From the NCBI GenBank assembly GCA_003049485.1, contig PYST01000157.1, positions 5,219 to 69,218 of the forward strand: a stretch of 64,000 nt of DNA. Reading direction: 5' to 3'. The DNA comes from Ophioceras dolichostomum. Its lineage: Eukaryota > Ascomycota > Sordariomycetes > Magnaporthales > Ophioceraceae. Positions 44,501 through 55,142 of this stretch are shown piece after piece (positions within the stretch are counted from its first letter, which is position 1; every line of letters starts with the position of its first letter). Both the position numbers and the translations under genes were made by a program. The notes beneath the pieces are model-generated. The model was given only the letters and a program-made list of their open reading frames with translations. It made no database searches and was not told the origin of the DNA.

Positions 44501-44643
44501 GAAAGAGGCTTCTGCCTCTGTATCTCATCGCCCATACCCCCGCCGCCATACTTCCTCATCCGCGCATCCCTCTTCGCCCTCGCGACCTCCGCCTCGAGTG
44601 CCTGAACATGCTCCTGGACGTGCTCGCCGCTGGCGTCGTTCAT
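41555..44643 (-). CDS. TOK-type outward-rectifier potassium channel (8 TM, 2 pores), 4 exons
   Basis: Fungal two-pore-domain K+ channel of the plasma membrane (family knowledge, yeast TOK1). Exons on the minus strand are 44643-44486, 44355-44197, 44118-43999 and 43895-41555. Every join keeps phase, with donors GTATGA, GTAAGT and GTGAGA and branch sites GCTAAC or CTAAC before each acceptor. The product is about 925 residues. After a helical N-terminus come transmembrane segments RWWLASSAFPMMAGTLG, LIIINAVQLAIALVANLFL, YLSSITLIALTATAG and FYYGVFSAVLYFIVSTLLVV. These are followed by TM5-pore 1 (TVGFGD), TM6, TM7-pore 2 (TIGYGD) and TM8 (FFVFWSLLALPTTTVLIS). The four N-terminal segments are the TOK hallmark and are lost if only the long last exon is annotated. 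The two selectivity filters differ (GFG and GYG). The cytosolic tail is long and of low complexity: poly-Gly and poly-Glu, (SG)n, and a His-rich stretch. Confidence 0.9.
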
Positions 44644-45910
44644 AATGAGCCCGTCCGTCCGTCCGTCCGTCCGTCCGTCCGTCAGTCCGTCAGCCCGCGT
44701 CGCCCAACTGCTTGCGGGGACTGCAGCGGCGGCGGCGCCGCTCGGCCGTTGAGAAGGAGAAGGGAGAAAGAGAGAGAGGGAGAAAAAAGATCGGCCCAAT
44801 CCTGGTAGTCTGGATTCGCCTGGGAAGCTTCGGTCACCTGCGGAGCTGATTCATGTTTCGGTGGTCGCCCGGTGACATGGAAGTGATGGGACGCTTTTAG
44901 GTCGTTTATTTGGTTCAGCGTGTTATCGGATTTTTCCTTTTCATCGAAACTTTTAACGGGAGCATTCCTGAGGTACTTAGTATTTCAAAAAAGATGAAAG
45001 CGAGGAGGGATTCAGAAAGTGTTATCGACAGCCGGCCTCTGTTTTATTCAAGGGAATGACTCTTCATGAAAGATCGAAGCCTGTCTCTGATCTGGTGACG
45101 TCGTATCTCGCAAGCTATATAGGTAAGTATCCTAACGGCTCGACGGATGGCAATGGCGTTGTGAATCCAGATTCCTGGGCGTGCAAGCGTCACGCTAGCG
45201 TGGTGCCGCCCACGCCACCCCACCGCTCAGCTGGAAGCTTGATCGTGACGGCTCCCGGCCGGCAGGGGTGTGCCGTCGGTCTTTCCTCTGATTGGCCCCT
45301 TCCCTCAATGCTTGATTCTCCGCAGTCCTAGCGTGCAAGGGACCCCAAGCTTCCCGCCTTCAGCACATCACCTTCGCAGCTCCTCCGCATGCACGGCTTC
45401 CTCATTCCTCATCGGTGGTGGTGTGAGTGAAAGCTTCTCTTCTCGGGGAACATCGTATCACGGGAATCAATTCCTCTTCTGAATCACTTTTACTGTCCAT
45501 TCCTTCTCCCGTTCATCGAGGCATTGAGTGAGGGGCGCGTGTGAGGCGGCTGGCTGGTTTCTGTTTTCGTTTTCTTCCTTTCTTTCATCCGTTTGTTCAT
45601 ATTCTCTCTCTATCCCACGACGTATCGTGCATCTGGACAGACGGCGCGGCCTGCGCCCAACCTTCGGGCTTGAAGCTCACCAAACATCCGGAGTTCCCGA
45701 GCGGGGAAACGCCAAGCTCCATTTCAAGCCTCCTCCGTTGGGCCAGGCTTCGTTGGTCTAGGATTTCACTTTGGTATGCTACGTTCTCCTCAAATACCGT
45801 CATATCTTTTGACTTAGGGTTAACTGACAATCACAATGGACGCAGTGAATAATTCTCTCTTTATTTAATCTCTCTACGGCCCAGGAGTGCCAGTAGCTTG
45901 TCGGTTGAAA
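44644..45910. other. divergent promoter region, channel and hydrolase-like gene
   Basis: No supported gene. It includes the CCGT repeat in the channel's 5' leader. Confidence 0.45.
44651..44690. repeat. (CCGT)n microsatellite in channel 5' leader
   Basis: About eight CCGT units plus two imperfect CAGTCCGT copies, ending a few bases upstream of the channel ATG on the minus strand, so inside its 5' UTR. Copy number could affect the leader. Confidence 0.8.
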
Positions 45911-47509
45911 ATGCAAGCATGTCGTCGGGCGACTAGCCTCGTTCCTGGCCGCCGCAGCTTCGCCCGGAGAGCGACGTCGTCGTCGCGGCGGGCCCTATCA
46001 TCATGGGGCCACGACCCTCAGTATGAGACGGTCGAAGTGCGGTGTGCCTCGTCCGGCAGCATCGCGGTCGATCTCCACAACCTCCTCTCCTATCCGTCGA
46101 CCACGCCCCTCCTCATCTACCTCCCGCCCTTCTCCTCACACGCCCAACGGCACGGGTCAACACCAGCATCCCTACCGTCCTTCTGCGCCAGATATCCCAC
46201 CGCGGTGATCCACTACCGCTGGCCAGAGGATGCCGCCGTCACGCCGCCCTCAAACTCCACCACGCAAGCCCACCGCCACCACCACCCCTTCAGCACCACG
46301 CCCCTCCACTGGCCGACCCCCATCCACGACACCCTCTTCGCCTACGAGTGGATCATCAAGAACCTCGCCCCCGAGGGCCGCGCCCGGCGCGACATCTACG
46401 TCTACGGCTCCTACCTCGGCGCCTCGCTCGGCGCCTCCCTGTCCCTGACCGAGTCGCACAAGCACCAGCGCATGGCCGTGCGTGGCATGGCGCTCTTCAA
46501 CGGCGTCTACGACTGGACCCGCTTCCTCCCCGACCACCCCAGCAACACGCCCAAGAAACACTCCCCCTCCTCGCCTTTCTTCCGCCGCCGTCACAGCAGC
46601 CACAACACCCCGTCGTCTACCACAGGCGGGATTTTCTCTCCCGAAGTAGCCGCCGCCATGATCCAGCAATTCGCCCGAGACAACGAAGAAGCCGACACCA
46701 ACAGCGACAGCGACAACAGCGACTCTTCCTCGTCTGCAGGAACAACAGCAGAGGGAGGACTCGTCAGCGGTTCGCGCTTCCACTACATCAAGCACCTGAT
46801 CCCCACGCTCTTCAAGACCCCCTCGACCATGTTCGACCCCTTCGCGAGCCCGTGCCTCTTCTTCCACACCGCCGGCATGCTCGCGCCGCCGTCCTTTGAG
46901 CCGTCCAGCCTGCCGCCGGCCCTGCTGCGCGCCGTGGCCGAGCTGTCGCTCGACGACTCCTCGACGCCCGCGCCCGGCTCGCCCGAGGCGGCCTGCCTCG
47001 AGACGGCGTTCAAGGCTCCCCGCAAAGGATACCTCGCCTTCCCGCCGCGGCAGTCTAGTCTGCGGATCCCCGAGGCGCTTGTTCTCCACGAGGCCGCCCC
47101 GCCTAGGTTGCTGTCGGGCGGTCGTAGGAGGCCGTCGGCGGCGAGATCTGGGAGGGCGACGAGTGCTGCTTCCGCTGTCGGCACTGCTACTACTACGAAG
47201 GCGAAGGCGAAGGCAACGGCAAAGGCGAAGGCGAAGTCAAAGGCCAAATTCGACGGAAGCAACAACGGAAGTCACGGCAACAGCTTCGCGGCGCAGGCGG
47301 AAGGGTTCACGGCGCTGATGAGGAGGAGCGTGAACATGCTGGAGCTGAAGGAGCGGAGGCAGTGGGATCAGGAGTTTGACGACTGGGACAGCGAGGCGGA
47401 GAGGAGGATCCGCGTAGAGGACGTTGGAGACGAGGCTGCCGCGGGGGTCGGCGAGGAAGCTATCGAGGGGGTGGTGGGGAAGTGGCTTGATGAGCGGGCT
47501 GGTCGCTGA
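45911..47509 (+). CDS. alpha/beta-hydrolase-fold protein, probably non-catalytic, mitochondrial-type N-terminus
   Basis: Single exon, about 532 residues from the first ATG (45911); an upstream in-frame GTG at 45887 is not needed. The N-terminus is Arg/Ser-rich without acids (MQACRRATSLVPGRRSFARR), like a mitochondrial presequence. The fold is suggested by a first strand LLIYLPPFSS, then AVIHYRWP, a helix preceded by PIHDTLFAYEWIIKNL, and the elbow IYVYGSYLGASLGASLSL. In hydrolases the elbow is GxSxG; here the Ser position of the GSYLG string is Tyr, so the usual nucleophile is missing. A hydrophobic strand GMALFNGVYDWT follows. Variable Ser/Asp-rich loops and a Lys/Ala repeat (KAKAKATAKAKAKSKAK) interrupt the C-terminal half. 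It is close to a conserved fungal hypothetical family as far as I can judge; no substrate or pathway can be named. A 14-bp tandem repeat follows the stop. Confidence 0.75.
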   Translation: MQACRRATSLVPGRRSFARRATSSSRRALSSWGHDPQYETVEVRCASSGSIAVDLHNLLSYPSTTPLLIYLPPFSSHAQRHGSTPASLPSFCARYPTAVIHYRWPEDAAVTPPSNSTTQAHRHHHPFSTTPLHWPTPIHDTLFAYEWIIKNLAPEGRARRDIYVYGSYLGASLGASLSLTESHKHQRMAVRGMALFNGVYDWTRFLPDHPSNTPKKHSPSSPFFRRRHSSHNTPSSTTGGIFSPEVAAAMIQQFARDNEEADTNSDSDNSDSSSSAGTTAEGGLVSGSRFHYIKHLIPTLFKTPSTMFDPFASPCLFFHTAGMLAPPSFEPSSLPPALLRAVAELSLDDSSTPAPGSPEAACLETAFKAPRKGYLAFPPRQSSLRIPEALVLHEAAPPRLLSGGRRRPSAARSGRATSAASAVGTATTTKAKAKATAKAKAKSKAKFDGSNNGSHGNSFAAQAEGFTALMRRSVNMLELKERRQWDQEFDDWDSEAERRIRVEDVGDEAAAGVGEEAIEGVVGKWLDERAGR

Positions 47510-48314
47510 TGGCATTATCGGTATGGGACGGATGAGACGCGTTGGACGATGCTTTCTGTGCGATGCTTTCTGTGCGAGGCTTTCTGTGCGAGGCTGGCTG
47601 GCGGTCGTCCGCTCATTCACTGTTGGAAGATTCATGGTTCCGGAAAATTCAAGTGTTCATGGAGTTGCGCTGTATTATTTATGGTATACCGGTGGGCTAT
47701 GGTGGCCTCAGGTCACGTACACCTGGAAATCAAGCCGGTAATGTCCTTGCTAAGCAGGGAAGGTCTGTACAGTTTTGCTTCAGCGTTCTCGATCACTCTT
47801 AAATTGCCCCCCTAAGAGGGATTTGGCCAGGACTCAATCTCCTTTCCGTGACGATTTGACTCTCGAAGACACCTTGGTAAGGTAGGTACTCTGTAACGTG
47901 ACTGGATATGGACCTGAAAAACTGTTGGACTATATGTCTAAATAAGAGATATGGAAAATGATGGTATCATGCTGTTCTGCCTCGAAAGAATTGTAAGAAT
48001 GCGAGAGTGACAAAAATGAGGAAACAACCAAAAGGAAAGGATGGTGGCGGTCTTGGAAGACCTCCCAAGACGGTTAACAATGAGCCTCCCCGAAGCACCA
48101 ATTTGTTGCCTAGTAGGTAGGGAGTCATATGATTTTCTGAACCCAAGATTTTGAAGGGGGACGCAAGAGTATCGTGCCAACAACCAATGCGAGAACTGAT
48201 TATAGGAGAAGAGAGGTGTAGGAGGCAAAGGTAGTTAGACGCTCAAGTTCCTTCACTCAAAGCAATAATGATTCTGCAGGACACCAGGTAAAGCAACTAC
48301 GAATGAACGGTGCT
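47510..48314. other. tail-to-tail intergenic region
   Basis: No gene seen. It contains the 14-bp tandem repeat at 47548-47589 and presumably both 3' UTRs. Confidence 0.45.
47548..47589. repeat. 14-bp tandem repeat, three copies
   Basis: Unit GATGCTTTCTGTGC, two identical copies and one with a single change, then a partial fourth. It starts 38 bases after the hydrolase-like stop codon. Confidence 0.8.
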
Positions 48315-49368
48315 TCATCCCACAGGGGTTTGACCGTAAGTTGCGGGGGTATAAGTCGGCATTCCACCAGCGTAAGGGCCGCCAGTCGGCGCCCCAGTCG
48401 GTGCTCCGACCGGGGGAGCATCGCCGTCGTCGTCGCCAATGCCAGGGAGGAACTTTTCTTTGCTCTGTCGGTGTCTCTTGACCAGCTTGTAGATGGCAAA
48501 GATCGCGGCACCGACGACGGCGACCGCGCCGACGGCGATGCCAGCGATGGGGCCTGCTCCAAGGGCAGGCCCTCCTGTGGTCGAGCCTGTGTCTGTGCCA
48601 TTCCCGGTGGTTGTCGGGCTCGCGCCTGTGGACGTCCCGGTCGTGCCGGTCTCCGAAGATGATGGCTTGGGTGTCGTTGACGACGACTTGGAGCTCGTGG
48701 TGGTGATGGAGCTGGACGTGCGCGTCGGAGGGACGGTGTAGTAGGTCGGTGTGCCTGTGAACGATGTGCTGCGCACGTCGATGATCGTCTGGGCTTTGCC
48801 GGGCAGGAGGGTGAAGGCGTTGCCAGGGCTGCCGGTGCAGCTGCAGGTGCCCTTGAAGTAGTCGGCCAGGCAGCAGAACTTATCGCTCCCGCAGGCTACC
48901 ATTTCTCCTTTGGCGTTGTCCTTGTCTATGCAGTGAAAGAGGAACCAGGAACGTCAGCGGCAGAACTCCCTTGGCAAGCGGTAGCGAGGACATGGAGTCT
49001 CGTAAAGGGGGCAATTCATTTTGTAGGTAGGTGAGGTACTCACCAAGACATCTGTTTCCGCAGAAGTTGTCGTTCCACAGCGGATTCGTGCAGTATCCGC
49101 GCATGACCGCTCCCATGGTGAGGTTCGGGAAGCTGTTCGTCGGCGTCGTGACAATGCAGAGACCGCTGCTGAAGCAAGTCCAGCCCTGTTGACAGCAGGA
49201 GGTAGTTATGGCGAACGGGTCGCAAGGGTAGAAACCCGGCGTCCACACGCCGGTCGAGTCGTAGCATGGCGCATTGGGGTCGCAGGTTACGGAGGAGACG
49301 AGGAGCAATAAAATGATGGCGACAAGACGCCTTGGGGCAGACGCAGCCGAAGAGATTGACGATACCAT
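48315..49368 (-). CDS. secreted Cys-rich single-pass membrane protein with Ser/Thr stalk, 2 exons
   Basis: Exons on the minus strand are 49368-49044 and 48925-48315 (donor GTGAGT, acceptor CATAG; the join G|AC gives Asp in phase). About 311 residues. I chose the ATG at 49368 because it starts directly before a signal peptide (LVAIILLLLVSSVTC). An extracellular Cys-rich region follows (CYDSTGVWTPGFYPCDP, SCCQQGWTCFSSGLC, NPLWNDNFCGNRCL, CGSDKFCCLADYFKGTCSCTG). Then come a Ser/Thr-rich, probably O-mannosylated stalk, one transmembrane helix (GPIAGIAVGAVAVVGAAIFAIY) stopped by KLVKRHR, and a Gly/Pro-rich cytosolic tail. The layout (signal peptide, Cys module, Ser/Thr stalk, single helix, short tail) is that of fungal wall-stress sensors and related surface proteins, but I do not recognise the Cys module as WSC. 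Function unknown. Confidence 0.8.
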
Positions 49369-51962
49369 CGTCGACGGTGCGCAGTAAAGATGCAAACCAA
49401 ACAAAGCACAAAACAAACGAGAGAATCAAACAAAATACCGCTTGATGATTTATGGATTGTACGATACAAAAGTGAGCGAAAGGACCTGCCGACGACGCAC
49501 CTAACTGAGAGATTTTCACAAGCCAAAGGTCCCAGCCTGCCCTCCTACCTATATATCAGTACCTCCTACCAAGAGCCCCATCACTCGACGAGGCTCGAGG
49601 ACGCCAGGCCAAGAAGGGAGAGAGGGGAGGGAGCTGCATCGAGAGCCACGTCAGTACTACGGCACACTCGCACCCGGACACATCCATCGGCACACGTAGA
49701 CGCTAGTGCCGACAGCAGCCAAAAAGAGCATCGTCTGCCAATCGCACGAGGCAAGGCTAGCTCGAACCCGCCCTTTTTCTTCATTGATTCTTCACCCAAG
49801 CCGCCCTCGTGTTTCTCCGGAAAGGGTGGGTTTGGGCGCCAACCCGGTTATTAGCGAGCGCCTCCTCGCGGGGGTTCGGAGGAAGCTTTCAGGTCTCGTT
49901 CTCGAGAGAGAAAGTAACCCAAACTGCATTTGGAAAGGACATGTGAAAAAGGCTGGGAAAAATCGATTGTTCGTGGCGACATGTCGAGTCCAGCTGCCAA
50001 GACGAGCTGGAAGGTGGAATGGTTGGTGGATGGGTAGGTAGGTTGTTGAGCCTGGTACTACTGTCTGTCTCGAAGACAAGCTTCTCGAACGCAGGCTGAG
50101 TCACGAGGAAGAAAAAAAAAGACATCCTTAGGCTTCTTTGGAACAAGCAACATCCAACAGCCACCATCCACTGCTCAGAGTAAAAGAAACAGAAAAGGAA
50201 AGAAAAGGGGGAGGGACGAAGAGGAAAAAGGACTGGACCCGCTCCAGCACGCCGTGACGTATACTTGGGGCGGGAGAGCCTTGCCTGAGGGGCAGTGTCG
50301 CCGTTGTGCAGGCGCCACATGCAAACTATTCAGTTCAAGAGCTCCTCTTCTGTCCATTTACAGCGATTTGAACGCTGGGGGCTGGTGCAGAAGCGACCGA
50401 CTGCAGATCTCGTCACAGTTCCTTCTTTTCGAGCTAGAGCTGTGAAAGGAGCGCACGAAGGCACGGATATATCGGCTTTCTTCACGGGCTTGCCTCGTTT
50501 GGGACACCGTGGACGTCTGTCCAGTGAAGACACAGGCTCAGCTTTGCGGTCGGCTAGCTGCTTTCTGGGAGGGAGGGGAAATGCGTGGAACTTCATCGTG
50601 CAGTTTGAATCGAGGGAAAGTAGCCTCNNNNNNNNNNNNNNNNNNNNNNNNNNNNNNNNNNNNNNNNNNNNNNNNNNNNNNNNNNNNNNNNNNNNNNNNN
50701 NNNNNNNNNNNNNNNNNNNGGTTCCTGGCCGTTGTGATCATTCAGAACCTCCCTGCAGGAGTAGGCCTCCAGGCGGCAGGCATGTCGATGGTTGCATTGA
50801 GGAATTGAGCGCCACCTAAATCGATGCCTTATTGCAGCCTCAGGCACAGGTCAGCTGCCTTGCTGTGGTCACTTTGGCCCCACTCGAACCTGCCCCAGCC
50901 GTCGCTCGTATGGCAAGGAAACATCGCCAGAACGAGAAAGACCAAGAGAAATTGATCAAATTTGCGAGCTCTCTTGAAAAAACAATGGGGGATGGGAGAA
51001 AGCAACAAAAACTCCGGATACCGAACGCGGTCGATGGCCTCGGCCGAAGCACCGGCTTCCCGGCCCACTCACTTGACCACTGCTTCTTCGCCCGGGAATG
51101 CTAAAATTGTCGCCTCAGCTGCCCGCTCTCCGCGGGACAAGAATCATCCAAATGCTCTGTCAGTGCCGCCAGATTCCAAGCTGGTACCTGACAACGAACT
51201 TGGTTGACCGGCGATGGTCGACAGACCATATATGGTCGCACGGCGGCCGAGAGTCCCGCGATCGCGATGACGGCGGCTGGGCTGTGTACACGGGCAACGG
51301 GACCGATAACGATATGCTCTGGACAGCGCTCTTCAGGGGAGGGGGTGAGCCAACCAACCAACCACCTCTGTCAACCTCCGTCTGTCTTCCTTACATGGAT
51401 ACTAGCAGCAACTCACTTGAAAAGAAGAAGGAAATGAGGTCTAGCCATCTCTTTCCTAGGTACCTGCCCGGGTGTCTACTGTAGGTTATACGGGACTAAA
51501 TGAATAATATTTCTGCATGGTCGTTTTGCTGAACTTGCCGTGAAAAGTGCTGGGGAAAAGCAAGATTTCTAGGGGAGATCGTTTTTCTGTTTTGGGAGAG
51601 GTGAACGCTGCGGCGCGGCTGGAGTTTGGTGGCTTGACACTGCCACGATAGCCAGTGGTCGCCCTTCGCTTACCACGTTGAATATGTTGATGCAGAGGGG
51701 GGTAGGTCATGCTAGAGGCCGCCGTCACGGCCGTATTAGGTGCCTGTCAAGCTGGAAACTGCTCTCCCTAATGCTGACATGCTATCCTGAGCTAATAAGG
51801 CTTGAGCGTATGATTTATCCTTGGTTTTTGCGTATCTTCAACCGATATTATCTACATATTCTTGTGCTGTTTGTTTGTCCTCTTCAATTCGCCCGGCGCG
51901 ATCTCTTTTTATTCATTCATTTATCTTTTGTGTAGGCTTGGGGTCCTCCTTCCTTTATCGTC
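49369..51962. other. intergenic with assembly gap, no supported gene
   Basis: Divergent promoters of the secreted protein (-) and the polytopic membrane protein (+). Open frames that span the N run are artefacts of translation through N. Nothing else is recognised. Confidence 0.5.
50628..50719. other. assembly gap (92 N)
   Basis: Run of N. It interrupts non-coding sequence as far as can be judged. Confidence 0.99.
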
Positions 51963-53857
51963 ATGGTCCTCGGGTTCAACGCTGATGCCACGCTTCTCTG
52001 GGGCTGGCAGCCTGAGCCAGATCGCCGTGGGACATGGAGCATCCTGTCAAGTTGCCTGGCGACCCTGCTCTTGTGCATCTGGTCGGCGTTGCACTTGAAC
52101 TTGCCGAGGTATGAAGATAGGTGGTGGGATATTTCCCGGAGGAAAGCTCTCTGGTTAATTTGCGGACTGTTCGCTCCCGAAGTAGTATGCAAAAGCTGCT
52201 AGCTCCTGGCTCCCCCCGATTCCAGTCAGACCTGGATGAAATCTGACCGTTGAAACAGGTTGTGTGGGTAGCGTACGTGCAATTCCGGGCGGCTCGTATT
52301 CTGACGGTCAAGATGAGGAAGGCACTCGGCGAAGTCGAACCCGAGTCGAGGACAACTCATGTCTCTGGCGCTGCAGGCGATATCGAACGCGGCGCGGCAG
52401 AGGCTCCTCCTAATCATACCGAATCCAAACCGCCGGGTCGCCTTCATCCTTGGACGATAGTTCACAGCCACTACGCCCTGATGGGAGGCTTCGCTATCGA
52501 CTCGAAGTTATCCTTTCGCCCCTCGCCATCATCACCATCAGAGAATACTCTTCCATGTGGTCTTCGTCGTCTGGCCCTGACGTTGGAAGGGGTTGAGCGG
52601 CTCGTGTTCATCAGCCAATCGCTATTACCAGACCTGTCACAAGAACAGATCTTGGACAAGAGCAAGGCGAACGGACTGGCCAAGACGATCGTATGTCTGC
52701 AGGCGTCCTGGTTCGTCCTTCAATGTGTTGTTCGGCTCAGTCAAGGTCTCAGTATCAGCCTGCTTGAAGTCAACACGTTTGCGCACGCCTTATGCGCGCT
52801 TCTGATCTTCCTCTTGTGGTGGAACAAGCCCCTGGACATCACACAGCCGACCATACTCCAGCTCCCACGAGAGCTATGCGCCGCCTTTGCGCTCACCGCC
52901 GGCACCACTGACTTTTACTTCGATTACCCGACAAAGACCGACCGAAGGGGAGAGTTGAACCAGAACCAGCTATACTACAAGGAAAAAGCAGAAGGTCCGC
53001 ACGGTAATCGTTTTAGCGAAGAAACCATGACAGAATTATTCCGGCTATCGTTACGTTCGCAGTCCAGGTAGGTTGCCTATGTCCCTTCGAGCCCAAGGAA
53101 GTTCCTGAGCTACCTGCCTGCCTACCTAACTACCACCTAACAACCTACATACCCAGCTAAAATCCCCCCTACCAGGCAGATCACGACTACGAAGGGTCCC
53201 CAAGCTCGAGACGATGGGAGTTTCTTGATCGCTCGGAAAGATCGCCTGAGTCTGACCGACGGGAAATGTGTAGTTTCCTGTAGATTCCGGGTCGAGGTCG
53301 AGCAGCGTCCAGTGCGTCTAACCTTGGATGATGTCGCGTTCTTGGAACTCGCTTGCCGAGGTGCCCTGAAGCATCGGGGACTCCTGCAAAACCAAATCTA
53401 TCCATCCGTACTTGCTCGTAGCGTGGTCTCGACCACGCCAACGACTTCTGACAGTGACATACCCCTGTATTTTGGCTTCGTTGCGGCTGGTCTTGCGTAC
53501 GGCGCCATCCACTTGGTGGCCTGGTCTGCGCCCTTCACAACCACCGCGGAGCTCATGCTGTGGCGTGCCTCGGGCATCTTTCTCATGGCCTCTGGGCTGA
53601 TCGTCTGTGCGATCCCAGTGGCTGAATTCTGCGACACTTGTGTCGCGCGGTACCCACAGTTGAAGCAGCACATCCTCTTGAAAATGGGCAAAAAGTTGCT
53701 TGGCTGGATCGTGGTCGCCTTCTACTGCTGCTTTGCCCTTTGCTACGTCGTTGCTCGGGTGTACCTGGTCGTCGAGTGCTTCATGGAGCTCGCTCATCTG
53801 CCAGAACAGACATATCTCATGCCGAAATGGGCACGGTACTGGCCGCATATCGGCTGA
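51963..53857 (+). CDS. polytopic membrane protein of unknown function (570 aa), 3 exons
   Basis: Exons 51963-52184, 52259-53067 and 53176-53857. Joins are in phase (GTA|GTATGC...AACAG|GTT; AG|GTAGGT...CCAG|G), total 1713 nt. The N-terminus has GWQPEPDRRGTWSILSSCLATLLLCIWSALHLNLP, a strand-turn-helix seen at the start of a widespread fungal membrane family. A second hydrophobic segment (ALWLICGLFAPEVVVW) follows, then a cytosolic or lumenal stretch with SHYALMGGFAIDS. Next are helices around LQASWFVLQCVVRLSQGL and VNTFAHALCALLIFLLWWNKPLDI. The C-terminal exon adds IPLYFGFVAAGLAYGAIHLVAW, ASGIFLMASGLIVCAIPV and LGWIVVAFYCCFALCYVVARVYLVVECF, ending in ELAHLPEQTYLMPKWARYWPHIG. I know this architecture from many fungal hypothetical proteins but no activity for it. 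It is a multi-copy family in some fungi. Confidence 0.8.
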
Positions 53858-54458
53858 CCACGGGATGTGAAGATGTTCAGGCGTTCAGGTCAATTCTATT
53901 CAAGCAACGGGGTATCTATTCATAAGATGTATATGTACATATTACAGGCAGGGGCAGCGAGAAACACCAATCAGCAGTCGGGCTGGGGGTACACTAGAGC
54001 CTCTAGCATCTAATGTCCCCTAGTCCTGCCACCACAAGGTGATTACTTCGGCATCCCCTGAGCGCCGAATATCCGCTGTGACGAGAGCTTGAACTCAAGC
54101 TAATGCTCCGGGAGGAGAGGCTGGGCTTAATGTTCTGGATGACTCTGCTGCTTGCCTGGGCGCGGGCAGCAGAAGCGTCTCGGAGGGCCAAAGACTGTCT
54201 CCAGCCGATGGCTCTAGGGTTTGGCCGAGAAGGGCAACGACCTGATGGCTGTTGCGATGTTTGTGATGACAGACTCTCTCTGCCGCGTAGTTGCGATTCG
54301 AGCGGCGGTTTGCTTTCCTCCTAGACGGCTTTGTGGCCTTGCGGTAAAAGCTGGGCAGTTGTAGGGCCGTGCCCGGGACTGAATGCTGGATTGCCGATCC
54401 GCGCACCAAATGCATTTCCAGCTTTGAAGTGAGACGAATGCTTATCCACTCCATCAAC
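53858..54458. other. tail-to-tail intergenic region
   Basis: No gene seen; presumed 3' UTRs. Confidence 0.4.
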
Positions 54459-55142
54459 TCAAGTGAACTTGCGAATGAAGTTCTTGATGGTCCGTGACTT
54501 CTTGGGTGCAGTAGAAGGGCCAGCGGGCTCGCCGTAGATGGAAGGCTCCTCCTCGACCGACGACACCTCGACCGATACCCCCTTGGCTGAAGGGCTCTTT
54601 GGAGAGCGTTCGTCCTTGGACTGGTTGGTGTCTATCTCCTCAAGAGCCATCGATCGAATAGCGTCGTGGTACTCGATGTCCTCCTCGTACTCCAAGAGAG
54701 GGTCGCGTAGGTGGAGGAGCTGCGCCTCCAGGTCCTTGATCATCCATGGAGGGATTTCCGAGGAGTCTCGGGAGGCGTTTGTGCGAAGATTGCCGATCTG
54801 GAACATTGTAGCCAAAAGGTAGCCGATGGTGGTAATAATAATAAGATGAGTCTGTATAAGACAATTGTGATTTGAAGAGCGGAGATCGATGGCAACGGCG
54901 ATGGCAAGACCGATTTTCTCTCGTGTGTTGCAGCAAGATCTGACGTAGGTTATCAATGTGAACAAAATCGGGCATTAGCAATAAACGACTGCCAGAGGTC
55001 CGAGGGACTCACTCGAGGGGTGGCCGCCCTTAAGTAGACCTACGTCGAGTGTAAGCTCGGAGGAGGCATTTCTGGGTGGGAAAGCATGGTCCATGGGGGA
55101 GTCATCATTCAGTATCATGAGAGCGAAGCGTGTTGAGGACAT
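54459..55142 (-). CDS. small single-pass membrane protein, gene model uncertain
   Basis: The C-terminal frame (54851-54459) is protein-like: a hydrophobic segment HLIIITTIGYLLATMF, then ASRDSSEIPPWMIKDLEAQLLHL, an acidic stretch and a basic end KKSRTIKNFIRKFT. Upstream, a second open frame starts at 55142 (MSSTRFALMILNDDSPMDHAF) and ends in phase 0 at a GTAGGT donor (55043). Joining it to the acceptor before 54851 gives 163 residues with a 192-nt intron. A better-looking GTGAGT donor nearby (55006-55011) leads to the wrong frame. Alternatively the protein starts at the ATG at 54965 with no intron. The family is not recognised. Confidence 0.4.

Noticed and set aside
50295..50819. Open frame across the N run
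   Set aside because: It exists only because N codons are not stops.
55006..55011. GTGAGT donor in the small membrane-protein locus
   Set aside because: Joining it to the nearby CTACGTCAG acceptor leads into a frame that does not encode the protein-like C-terminus.
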